Shown: piece after piece, positions 41,468 to 49,044 of the stretch | Layout: every line of letters starts with the position of its first letter | Numbering within the stretch: the stretch's first letter is position 1 | Assembly (NCBI GenBank): GCA_016294035.1 | Contig: JAEDCT010000004.1 | Span: 1-64,000 of the forward strand | DNA from: Treponema sp. | Lineage (GTDB): Bacteria > Spirochaetota > Spirochaetia > Treponematales > Treponemataceae | Reading direction: 5' to 3' | Length of the DNA: 64,000 nt | The notes under the pieces: model-generated | The model's input: the letters and a program-made list of their open reading frames with translations, nothing else | Databases searched by the model: none | Told to the model about the DNA's origin: nothing | Translations under genes and position numbers: made by a program

Positions 41468-43442
41468 TTTTCTTTGGTTCCCTTGCAATAGTTCTTATGG
41501 TGCGTTTTTCGTAGAGTGCATTGTATTCTTCTTCTTCCACGTATGTTTCGATTGTGATGATGCTTGAAGATTCATAGTCTGCACTGTAAACGATTTCTAT
41601 TTCGTTTTCACATCTGTCAGGAATTTCAATGTTTACTTTTGTGCCTGATTCCATTGAATAGTTGAAGTTGCATTCGTAAATTGGAGTTCCGTCTGGAGTT
41701 TCTATTGTGACAATGCATCGGATAATCTGTTTTCCATTCAAGGATTTTATTTTGAGAGTTCTTGTTATCATGTCAAAGTTTTCTTCATCCTGCACTGTTG
41801 CTTCGATTTCTGCATTTGCTGATTTTGACTGAGTAACATGGATTATGTTTGATAGTGTAATTCCCCTGAAGTTTGCCCGGATAATGGAGGCGGCTGTGTA
41901 GTACATTGCAAAGTAGAATATTGTGAGGAATCCTGAGAATACAATTCCATGAACAAGACTGTCTTTTTTCTTGTTGTCTTCCAGAACGTTTGATACAAGG
42001 AGAATCTTTATCCATTGGAAAACAAATGGCGTGATGATGAATGACAGAAAAATATTTTCGGAAAAAGAACAGTTGATGACTTCGGAAAGCATTTGCCTGT
42101 CAGCAAATATATAAATGTTCATTAAAATCTGTGCGTATGGCAGAACCATGAGGATAATGCAGATTATATTTGTAATGGTGTTTTTCCATCTTCTCAAAAT
42201 GAAGACGATCATGTATTCAGCAAAGAATACGCTCATGAGAGATATGTCCATTGTTGAGAATATGAGAAGGTTTGTTCCGCAAATAATGAGCCTGTGCAGG
42301 GTGTTTGCAGTGAGGGAAACCTTAATCTTGTGGTGGATCTGCAGTGTTGCAATTACAGTTGATGCAAATATTGATGAGAATACTTTAAGTGCAAAATAAA
42401 TTACAGGATTTGCCCTGGTAAAGATAAAAATTTTTTCGAACAGAAAAAGACAGATTGCAATAACAAGAATGTATGCCGGAATAAGATACCAGGTTCTTGA
42501 AAAGTCTCTCAGGATTGCCTCATTTTTTGAGCTGCTGGTGAATGAAGTAAAGCATAGTGTTGAAATGATGAAGAATGAGAAAATCATGAAAATGAATATA
42601 AGCTGAGCTTCGTTAAGCCAGAATCCATTTCCAATGTTTATGTGGCTGTAGTGTTTGTCCCAAAGACTTCTTCGTTCTGATACAAGTTCATCTTCCAGGT
42701 CACTAAGAATTTCCAGATCAGTCTGTGAATGTCCCAGGGTAAAACCGGCACATGGAATTTCATTCTGAAGAAAAGAAGAAACTCTCCTGTCGGCTCTGAA
42801 AAGGTCGGACTTTGTCAGGTACAGCCATGTTCCTCTCAGGGCGTGGTGCCTGTTGTGGTTATCTGTTGTTCTGACAAGGATCTTTATCAGCCAAAGTGGA
42901 GAAATGTTTCCGCCACCCTTGTTGACTATGACTTTAGGTGAGTATTGCTCGTCTGAAATGACAATGGCACAGCTTGAGTCAACGTCGTAGATTCTGTCCG
43001 CATAGTTTTCTGTTCCACCCGGAGCCTTTGATTTTCTGAAAAGAACGTGAGCTTCACTGTCTGTTGAAAAAAGTACTTTTACTGTGTATGGCAGTTTCTT
43101 TTCTTTGGTCATTTCCAGGAAACTAAACATGAATTCCGGGTCACTGACAAAAAAATCCTGCGAGAAGGCAAATATTATTGAATTGATTCCGCTTTTGTTT
43201 GTATTTTTGCCGGCTTCCTGCTGGTCTTTTTCAATTGTGACGATAATATCATTAGGAAAGTTGCCGTTGAATGAGGGAACTGGTCTTTGTTTTTTTGTTG
43301 CATAGTCCCTGCTTATGAGGGTTTCATTTACCAGTTCAGAAAGTTCATATCCTGTAAGTTTCCTGTTGTTTTCCTGAGCTCTGGGTGCAATCAGAATCAA
43401 TGTGGAAAATAATAGAATCTGCAGGAGAACCTTGGCTTTCAC
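41451..43442 (-). CDS. large exported-loop membrane protein of unknown function
   Basis: A 663-residue protein: signal peptide (KVLLQILLFSTLILIAPRAQ), an extracytoplasmic domain of about 270 residues (including SSCAIVISDEQYSPKVIV), eight or so membrane helices (about 285-535), and a C-terminal extracytoplasmic beta-rich domain (about 545-650). No family was recognised; a peptidase-like extracytoplasmic domain is only a guess. The start is GTG with no ribosome site, and a -10-like TAAGAT (43454-43449) ends 6 nt before it, suggesting a leaderless message. dinB overlaps its end by 17 bp, so both are in one transcript. Confidence 0.7.
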   Translation of the reverse strand: MKAKVLLQILLFSTLILIAPRAQENNRKLTGYELSELVNETLISRDYATKKQRPVPSFNGNFPNDIIVTIEKDQQEAGKNTNKSGINSIIFAFSQDFFVSDPEFMFSFLEMTKEKKLPYTVKVLFSTDSEAHVLFRKSKAPGGTENYADRIYDVDSSCAIVISDEQYSPKVIVNKGGGNISPLWLIKILVRTTDNHNRHHALRGTWLYLTKSDLFRADRRVSSFLQNEIPCAGFTLGHSQTDLEILSDLEDELVSERRSLWDKHYSHINIGNGFWLNEAQLIFIFMIFSFFIISTLCFTSFTSSSKNEAILRDFSRTWYLIPAYILVIAICLFLFEKIFIFTRANPVIYFALKVFSSIFASTVIATLQIHHKIKVSLTANTLHRLIICGTNLLIFSTMDISLMSVFFAEYMIVFILRRWKNTITNIICIILMVLPYAQILMNIYIFADRQMLSEVINCSFSENIFLSFIITPFVFQWIKILLVSNVLEDNKKKDSLVHGIVFSGFLTIFYFAMYYTAASIIRANFRGITLSNIIHVTQSKSANAEIEATVQDEENFDMITRTLKIKSLNGKQIIRCIVTIETPDGTPIYECNFNYSMESGTKVNIEIPDRCENEIEIVYSADYESSSIITIETYVEEEEYNALYEKRTIRTIAREPKKNGQEL

Positions 43443-43448
43443 GATTTT

Positions 43449-43499
43449 ATCTTATAATTTTAGTGTTTACATTGCAAGACCCTTGATGTATACTATAAT
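43449..43499. promoter_or_regulatory. divergent promoters sharing one palindromic -35 box
   Basis: TTGCAA at 43472-43477 is its own reverse complement. Plus strand: 16 bp to TATAAT (43494-43499). Minus strand: 17 bp to TAAGAT (43454-43449). A single hexamer thus appears to serve as -35 for both genes, so only one can be occupied at a time. Confidence 0.6.
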
Positions 43500-43518
43500 A
43501 ACAGGAGATTCTAACTGA

Positions 43519-44685
43519 ATGTGTGCAGAGAAAAAAAAGTTTATTCTTGATTTGCCTTTGAAGGTTATTCTTACAGAAGCAGGTACATCTCATTTTCTTA
43601 GTCACAAGAAGCAGCTTCTTAATCTTAAGCTTGCAGATAACAGAACAGCACATGGTGTCAGTATGGAGCATTTTTCTCCTGGTTCACTTCAAGACATGAT
43701 TCTTCTTGATTATGTTTCCAAGATGGAAATTTCAATGCCTGAATTCGTTTCTCGTCGTCAGGAAGTCATGGATCTTTCCAAACTCATTGTTTTTTCTATT
43801 TTATACAAGCAGTTTGACCGTGAAATATTCAATGAACTGGTAAAATGTGATTGTGTCCGCCATCACAACAGAACAAATCCATCCTCACTTATTGATGAGA
43901 AAACAATCATTCCGGACAAGCAGCTTCGAAGTGTTCTTGCAATGAAGGAAGGAACAATCCGTCAGGCTCGTCAGACTATTCTTGATCCAGTATGGAAGGG
44001 AATCATGAGTAACTCGGAATACACTCCGGAAGAAAAGAACGTATTCCTTCTCATGACAGAAAAATTCCTCAATCGCTTGAGCCTCATGAACTGGTACATT
44101 ATCACCAAGTTCTACAAGACAGACGGATTCAATGAAATTGTTTCTATATTAAGGCAGAGACTTTCAGTTTACATGTCAAAATCCAAGGTTGCCGAGTACA
44201 TTTCCGTAATGGTTATGGAACTTGCCCTTAACAGCGAAAACAACAATATCCGCAAGGAAACAAAGCTTCTTTATCAGGGTATTGACAATTCAGATACACT
44301 TATTTTTGATCCAGAAATCCGACAGAAGGTAGTTCAGGAACTCCAGAGAAAGCACGAGCTTGTATTCTTGTCCTGGACTCTTGGTGGTGGTTCCATGTCT
44401 ATTGGTAAGCAGGGACTTCTTCAGATTACTCTCTATAACAAGGATGATGAGTTCCAGGAAGTCAAGGAAAACATCGAAAGCAAGATGTCTGCAAACCTCA
44501 ACAAGAAATCCCTCATTGACTTTTACAGGCAGATGCCGGAAGGTCAGGAAGGTACAGACCTGGGATTGTACTATTTCTCCTATCTTGAAGATGCCTGCAA
44601 GAAGGTAAACGTTAAGTTTGAATCTATCGTAAATCAGTCTTCATCAAGTGACCTTACAATTATTAACCTCAGGTTTAATTTCTAG
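43519..44685 (+). CDS. conserved protein of unknown function, possible GHKL ATPase-like C-terminus
   Basis: A 388-residue cytoplasmic protein with no signal peptide or membrane segment. The first 220 residues are helical. The C-terminal part contains AEYISVMVMELALNSENN (about 226-243), similar to the N-box of histidine-kinase-type ATPases, and GTDLGLYYFSYLEDACKKVN followed by LTIINLRFNF, like their G2 box and last strand; a DxGxG box is not obvious. An anti-sigma or sensor-like ATPase fold is therefore a hypothesis. AGGAG precedes the ATG (11 nt). The lipoprotein gene follows after 3 bp. Confidence 0.65.
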   Translation: MCAEKKKFILDLPLKVILTEAGTSHFLSHKKQLLNLKLADNRTAHGVSMEHFSPGSLQDMILLDYVSKMEISMPEFVSRRQEVMDLSKLIVFSILYKQFDREIFNELVKCDCVRHHNRTNPSSLIDEKTIIPDKQLRSVLAMKEGTIRQARQTILDPVWKGIMSNSEYTPEEKNVFLLMTEKFLNRLSLMNWYIITKFYKTDGFNEIVSILRQRLSVYMSKSKVAEYISVMVMELALNSENNNIRKETKLLYQGIDNSDTLIFDPEIRQKVVQELQRKHELVFLSWTLGGGSMSIGKQGLLQITLYNKDDEFQEVKENIESKMSANLNKKSLIDFYRQMPEGQEGTDLGLYYFSYLEDACKKVNVKFESIVNQSSSSDLTIINLRFNF

Positions 44686-44688
44686 TTT

Positions 44689-45342
44689 ATGGGGCAAAAA
44701 TTAACCTTTCTGTTTTTGATTTTTCCTCTATTATTTGCATCCTGTTCAAGTAATTCGGCTGAAGTAATCATTGCGTCTGCATCTGTTGTTTTTGATTACA
44801 AGACTTCATCAACTATGCCTCAACTCAGATTCTCGGTTTTTGCCAAGGTTGAAAATGATGTAAGAACTGCAAAATCAATTACTGCAAGAAATGTGTCTTC
44901 AGGCCTGGAGTGGCATTGTGACAATCCTCAGCTTCTGAATGTGTCTCAGGATGAACAGTGGGTTGGGTATTCCTGTTTTCTTCCACAGGAATCCAGGGTA
45001 ATTCCACGCGGGGAATATGAGTTTACCTGTCTTGACATGGATGGCGAGACTGAAACAAGTTCCAGTTTTCTGATTGATTATCCGGAAGAACTTTTGACTG
45101 CAACTTCATCGCAGGTTTTGTCTTCCATAAATTACAAGTACGAGACCATGATTGCTGTTTATTCCAATGAAGGTGATTTAGTTTATTTCGGGAAGCCAAG
45201 GGAAAAATGGAAGACTGATTCGGACATAATTCTTGATTTCAAGAATGCCGTGTCAAAACGAGTTTGCTATTCCTTCAAAAAGGGGGCTGCGGTTATGTGC
45301 TTTATGCCTCCCGTTGATTTGGGAAATACAAGTTTTAATTAA
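44689..45342 (+). CDS. predicted lipoprotein of unknown function
   Basis: A 217-residue lipoprotein: the signal peptide ends LLFASC (Cys19). The mature protein looks beta-rich, with an immunoglobulin-like rhythm (LRFSVFAKVENDVRTAKSIT, RGEYEFTCLDMDGETETSS). No domain was recognised. The start codon is 3 bp after the stop of the GHKL-like gene, with no ribosome site, so translation is probably coupled to it. Confidence 0.75.
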   Translation: MGQKLTFLFLIFPLLFASCSSNSAEVIIASASVVFDYKTSSTMPQLRFSVFAKVENDVRTAKSITARNVSSGLEWHCDNPQLLNVSQDEQWVGYSCFLPQESRVIPRGEYEFTCLDMDGETETSSSFLIDYPEELLTATSSQVLSSINYKYETMIAVYSNEGDLVYFGKPREKWKTDSDIILDFKNAVSKRVCYSFKKGAAVMCFMPPVDLGNTSFN

Positions 45343-45394
45343 TTGGGAGCAGTCTTGTTCCCTCGTAAATTATATTTAGGAGATTTTTTGAAAA

Positions 45395-46150
45395 ATGCCT
45401 GACATTGACAATTGCTTGACAGAAGCAGAATCATCAGACAGTACGGTTCCCATAGATGGGGAATCCGCAGGGGAAAATTTTAAGCGCCGGATCCGCACTT
45501 TTGTTTTGAGAATCGGACGCATGACAGACAGTGAAAAGCGTGCCTATGAGGAATTGAAGCATGTCTGGTGCATTCCTTTTGAGCATAAGACATTGAATTA
45601 CACTGACATTTTCAGCAACACAAATCCGGTAACAATGGAAATTGGTTTTGGAATGGGACAAGCTACCAGTCAGATAGCAGAAAACAATCCGGACATGAAT
45701 TACATTGGAAGTGAAGTTCATATTCCGGGTGTTGGCCGCCTTCTGGGTGAAATCAAGAGACGCCAGCTGAAAAATCTTTATATCATAGAACATGATGCAA
45801 TTGAAATCCTTGAGTCTATGATTCCGGATAACTCGCTTGAGGCATTCCACATTTTCTTTCCGGATCCATGGCCAAAGAAAAAGCATCACAAGAGACGCTT
45901 GATTCAGCGCCCAAGAACAGACCTGCTGGTTTCAAAACTGACTCCAGGTGGTTATCTGTATTTTGCAACTGACTGGGAAGAATATGCTCTTTCTGCCCTT
46001 GAAGAGCTTAATGCAACAAAGGGAATCCACAACAGGTATGACGGTTTTGCTCCACATCAGGAATGGAGACCAAAAACCAAGTTTGAGCAGAAGGGACTTG
46101 ATGCAGGCCGTCAGATTTATGAATTATATTTTGTTAAGGACGAAGAATAG
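45395..46150 (+). CDS. trmB: tRNA (guanine-N7-)-methyltransferase
   Basis: A 251-residue SAM-dependent enzyme that methylates G46 of tRNA. SAM-binding motif EIGFGMGQATSQIAENNP, motif II YIGSEVHIPGVGRLL, and the TrmB hallmark FFPDPWPKKKHHKRRLIQ are all intact. A C-terminal WRPKTKFEQKGLDAGRQIYEL is typical. The first 50 residues form a low-complexity acidic extension not seen in E. coli TrmB. The ribosome site AGGAG is rather far from the ATG (14 nt). ligA follows after 3 bp. Confidence 0.95.
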   Translation: MPDIDNCLTEAESSDSTVPIDGESAGENFKRRIRTFVLRIGRMTDSEKRAYEELKHVWCIPFEHKTLNYTDIFSNTNPVTMEIGFGMGQATSQIAENNPDMNYIGSEVHIPGVGRLLGEIKRRQLKNLYIIEHDAIEILESMIPDNSLEAFHIFFPDPWPKKKHHKRRLIQRPRTDLLVSKLTPGGYLYFATDWEEYALSALEELNATKGIHNRYDGFAPHQEWRPKTKFEQKGLDAGRQIYELYFVKDEE

Positions 46151-46153
46151 TCT

Positions 46154-48106
46154 ATGGATCTTTTTGACATTGATGAAGCTGCAAGAAAAAGTGATGAAAA
46201 ATTAAGTTCATCAAAGAGAATTGCAGAACTTGAAAAGCTTATCGCAAAATACCAGAAGTCATATTACGATGGTGAAGGTGAAATTTCTGATGCAGAGTTT
46301 GACAAGTTATGGGATGAACTGAAACTTTTGGATCCGTCTAATCCCATCCTTCACAAGGTCGGCGCTGATTCCGGCAATTTTGCAAAGGCACCTCATGTAA
46401 TGCCCATGGGAAGCCAGGAAAAAGCTGCGAGTCCAGAGGAATTTCTTGAGTGGGCTCAAAAGCATAATTATCCAGAGTATCTTGTTGAGTTTAAGCTTGA
46501 CGGTGCAAGCCTGGAACTTCAGTATAAGGATGGCAGGCTTTTGCGCGCTGTTACCCGAGGCGACGGTTCTGTTGGTGATGTCATTACAGATAACGCAGTC
46601 AAAATGCAGGGGGTTGTTCCTGTCCTGGAAAACTCAAACTTTACTGGTGGAATCCGCGGTGAAGTAATCATGACTCACTATGTTCATGACAAATTTTTTG
46701 CTGACAAGGCAAACTGCAGAAATGCGGCAAATGGTCTCATGAAGCGAAAAGATGGTGAAGGCTCAGAAAATCTTACATTGATTTGCTACGACGTTTGGGC
46801 AACTGAAGGTGATCAGCCCTTTGAAGATGAAGAAGGTAAGCTGTCATTCTTGAGGAATAAGGGCTTCAATACAGTCAAGCTTGCCATTTGTTCCAGTGCA
46901 GAAGATGTGATTTCATACAGAGCCAGAATCATGGAAGAAAGAAAGAATCTTGACTATGATATTGATGGACTTGTAATTAAAGAACGTGTTGTAAATCATG
47001 AGGATGCAAGCAGGGCCAGACCAGACAGGCAGATTGCATTTAAGTTCAGTCTTGAAGAGGCTGTTTCAATTCTGAGAAGTGTTGAGTGGAATGAGACCGG
47101 TGCAACATATACTCCTGTTGCTGTTTTTGATCCGGTTGAGCTCAATGGAACTACGGTCAGGAGGGCAAGCCTTGTAAACACAAACACAATCAATTCTCTT
47201 GGAGTGAAGATTGGAAGCCGGGTTGTTGTTGTTAAGCGCGGTGAGATTATTCCCAAAATAATGGGCGTTGTTGAGGTAAAGGATGGAGATGTTCTGGATG
47301 AAATTCCAGTTCCATCCAGATGTTCCTGCTGTGGTTCATCCCTGATTGATGAAGGAACTCGCCTGTATTGTCCGAATAAGGATTGCTCAAAAAAAATTCT
47401 CCACAGGCTTTTGAAATGGGTAAGTGTTGTTGATATAAGGGATTTGGGTGAAACTTTGGTTACTGAACTATTCAACACAAAAAAAGTTACGTCCATTACA
47501 GACATCTATTCTTTGACTGTTGAGGACCTTACCCCATATTTTCTTGATGAGGAAAGCATAAAAAAAGAAAAGAAATCACTTGGTGCTCAAAAAGTTTTTG
47601 ATTCAATTCAGGCTCACCGAAAAATAAGTCTTTCCAAATTTATTGCGGGATTTGATATTGAAGGAGTCGGTGAGGTAGTCGTTGATTCACTTATTGCAGG
47701 CGGTTTCAATTCTCTTGAAAAAATTCTTGGTGCAAGGGAAGAAGAAATTGCCAGTGTCTACAGATTTGCTGAAATAACTGCAAGAACTCTGGTTTCTGGT
47801 CTCAGGGAGTGCGAGTCAGAAATCCGTGATTTGGTTGAAAATGGTGTTCTTGATATTGTTGAAAGTGTTGCAGGAAAATTTACTGGAAAATCCTTTTGCT
47901 TTACAGGTGAACTTAACACAATGAAAAGAGCTGATGCCCAGAATCTTGTAAAGGAAAATGGAGGTGCGGTAAAGTCATCTGTGGTTAAGGGATTGAGTTA
48001 TCTTGTAACAAATGATACTTCAAGCGGATCCTCAAAAAACAGGAAGGCTGCTGAACTTGGCATTCCTGTCATAAATGAACAGCAGTTCCTGGAGCTTTTG
48101 AAGTAG
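46154..48106 (+). CDS. ligA: NAD-dependent DNA ligase
   Basis: A 650-residue replication and repair ligase that uses NAD. The adenylated lysine is Lys114 in EFKLDGASLEL. The adenylation domain continues with RGDGSVGDVITDN and DYDIDGLVIK. Then follow the OB fold (VVVVKRGEIIPKI), a four-Cys zinc finger (CSCCGSS...YCPNKDC), HhH repeats and a C-terminal BRCT domain (FCFTGELNTMKRADAQNLV). It is a little shorter than E. coli LigA (671) but complete. Confidence 0.95.
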   Translation: MDLFDIDEAARKSDEKLSSSKRIAELEKLIAKYQKSYYDGEGEISDAEFDKLWDELKLLDPSNPILHKVGADSGNFAKAPHVMPMGSQEKAASPEEFLEWAQKHNYPEYLVEFKLDGASLELQYKDGRLLRAVTRGDGSVGDVITDNAVKMQGVVPVLENSNFTGGIRGEVIMTHYVHDKFFADKANCRNAANGLMKRKDGEGSENLTLICYDVWATEGDQPFEDEEGKLSFLRNKGFNTVKLAICSSAEDVISYRARIMEERKNLDYDIDGLVIKERVVNHEDASRARPDRQIAFKFSLEEAVSILRSVEWNETGATYTPVAVFDPVELNGTTVRRASLVNTNTINSLGVKIGSRVVVVKRGEIIPKIMGVVEVKDGDVLDEIPVPSRCSCCGSSLIDEGTRLYCPNKDCSKKILHRLLKWVSVVDIRDLGETLVTELFNTKKVTSITDIYSLTVEDLTPYFLDEESIKKEKKSLGAQKVFDSIQAHRKISLSKFIAGFDIEGVGEVVVDSLIAGGFNSLEKILGAREEEIASVYRFAEITARTLVSGLRECESEIRDLVENGVLDIVESVAGKFTGKSFCFTGELNTMKRADAQNLVKENGGAVKSSVVKGLSYLVTNDTSSGSSKNRKAAELGIPVINEQQFLELLK

Positions 48107-48126
48107 ATCCTTTTTTTTGATTGCAT

Positions 48127-48906
48127 CTATAAAATTCCGGATCCTGTTGCAAGTGTTTCTAGTTTTGTTTCGCTTGCTTTTTCTATCAGATGGTACAGGA
48201 ACTGTTTCATTCTGTAAGCTGAATCCTGTGGCAGCAAAAGGCTCCTAACTTTTCCCGGAGTCAATTCATTTATTGCCGCCAGATATGTGAGTGCATTCAG
48301 ATCTAATGGAATAAGCTTACTGCTCAGCTTAATTTCACTTGAAAAGTACGGAATGCAGTCCTTGCAGACAAATAAATTTGCCTGGTCAACGTAAAAACTT
48401 TCCATGTTTTCGGAAAGCAGAAATTTACCGCAGGATGCACAGGTTTTTACGTCGCATTGAATTCCAAGAAGGCCAATATATCTCCAGAGAAATCTGAGCA
48501 TTCCAAGTCTTGCTTCCGTTTCATCAACAATATCCATTCCGTCAAGAAGAGCTTTTAGCAGAGTGAATGCAGATTCATTGTCTCCTGCACATTTTGTTTT
48601 CATTACTATTTCGCATGCCAGTGTTGCTGCACAGGATTTGTACAGGTTTTCCCGCAGGCTGATGTGGCAGTTGGTTGCATCAAAATCAGAAATTTTAATT
48701 GATTTTTTTGTTTCGTCGTAGTAAAGGTAAATGGTTCCAGAATTAAATGGCTGTACAAGAGACCGAAGCTTGCTTTTTGGACCACCGTATAGAATGCAGG
48801 AAAATATTCCCATTTCAGGAGAAAAAGCCGTAACTATCCTGTTCTGTTCTCCTGATTGCCTGAGCGAGAAAATTATTGCCTGGGTCTTTTTGTTTCTCTC
48901 TGCCAT
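48127..48906 (-). CDS. recO: DNA repair protein RecO
   Basis: A 259-residue mediator that helps load RecA on SSB-coated DNA. The N-terminal OB fold spans about 1-80 (TQAIIFSLRQSGEQNRIVTAFS, GGPKSKLRSLVQPFN). The helical part holds a four-Cys zinc finger (CASCGKF...CKDC) as in many RecO proteins. It converges on ligA with only 20 bp between stops. The AT-rich upstream region has TAAAAT 10 nt before the ATG and no Shine-Dalgarno site. Confidence 0.9.
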   Translation of the reverse strand: MAERNKKTQAIIFSLRQSGEQNRIVTAFSPEMGIFSCILYGGPKSKLRSLVQPFNSGTIYLYYDETKKSIKISDFDATNCHISLRENLYKSCAATLACEIVMKTKCAGDNESAFTLLKALLDGMDIVDETEARLGMLRFLWRYIGLLGIQCDVKTCASCGKFLLSENMESFYVDQANLFVCKDCIPYFSSEIKLSSKLIPLDLNALTYLAAINELTPGKVRSLLLPQDSAYRMKQFLYHLIEKASETKLETLATGSGIL

Positions 48907-48973
48907 AATATTTTTGATTTTACTTTTTAATGTTAATGGGGTCTATACCCTCTTTTTTGTGAGACCTTATGAA

Positions 48974-49002
48974 TTGAGAATTATGGTGATTTTACATATA
49001 AT
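48974..49002 (+). promoter_or_regulatory. promoter of uvrA
   Basis: TTGAGA (48974-48979), 17 bp, TATAAT (48997-49002). The leader is about 35 nt with AAGG as ribosome site. No SOS box was recognised nearby. Confidence 0.7.
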
Positions 49003-49044
49003 CTATTAGTCGTAGAATTTTATTTTGCAGGACAAGGCATTCAA

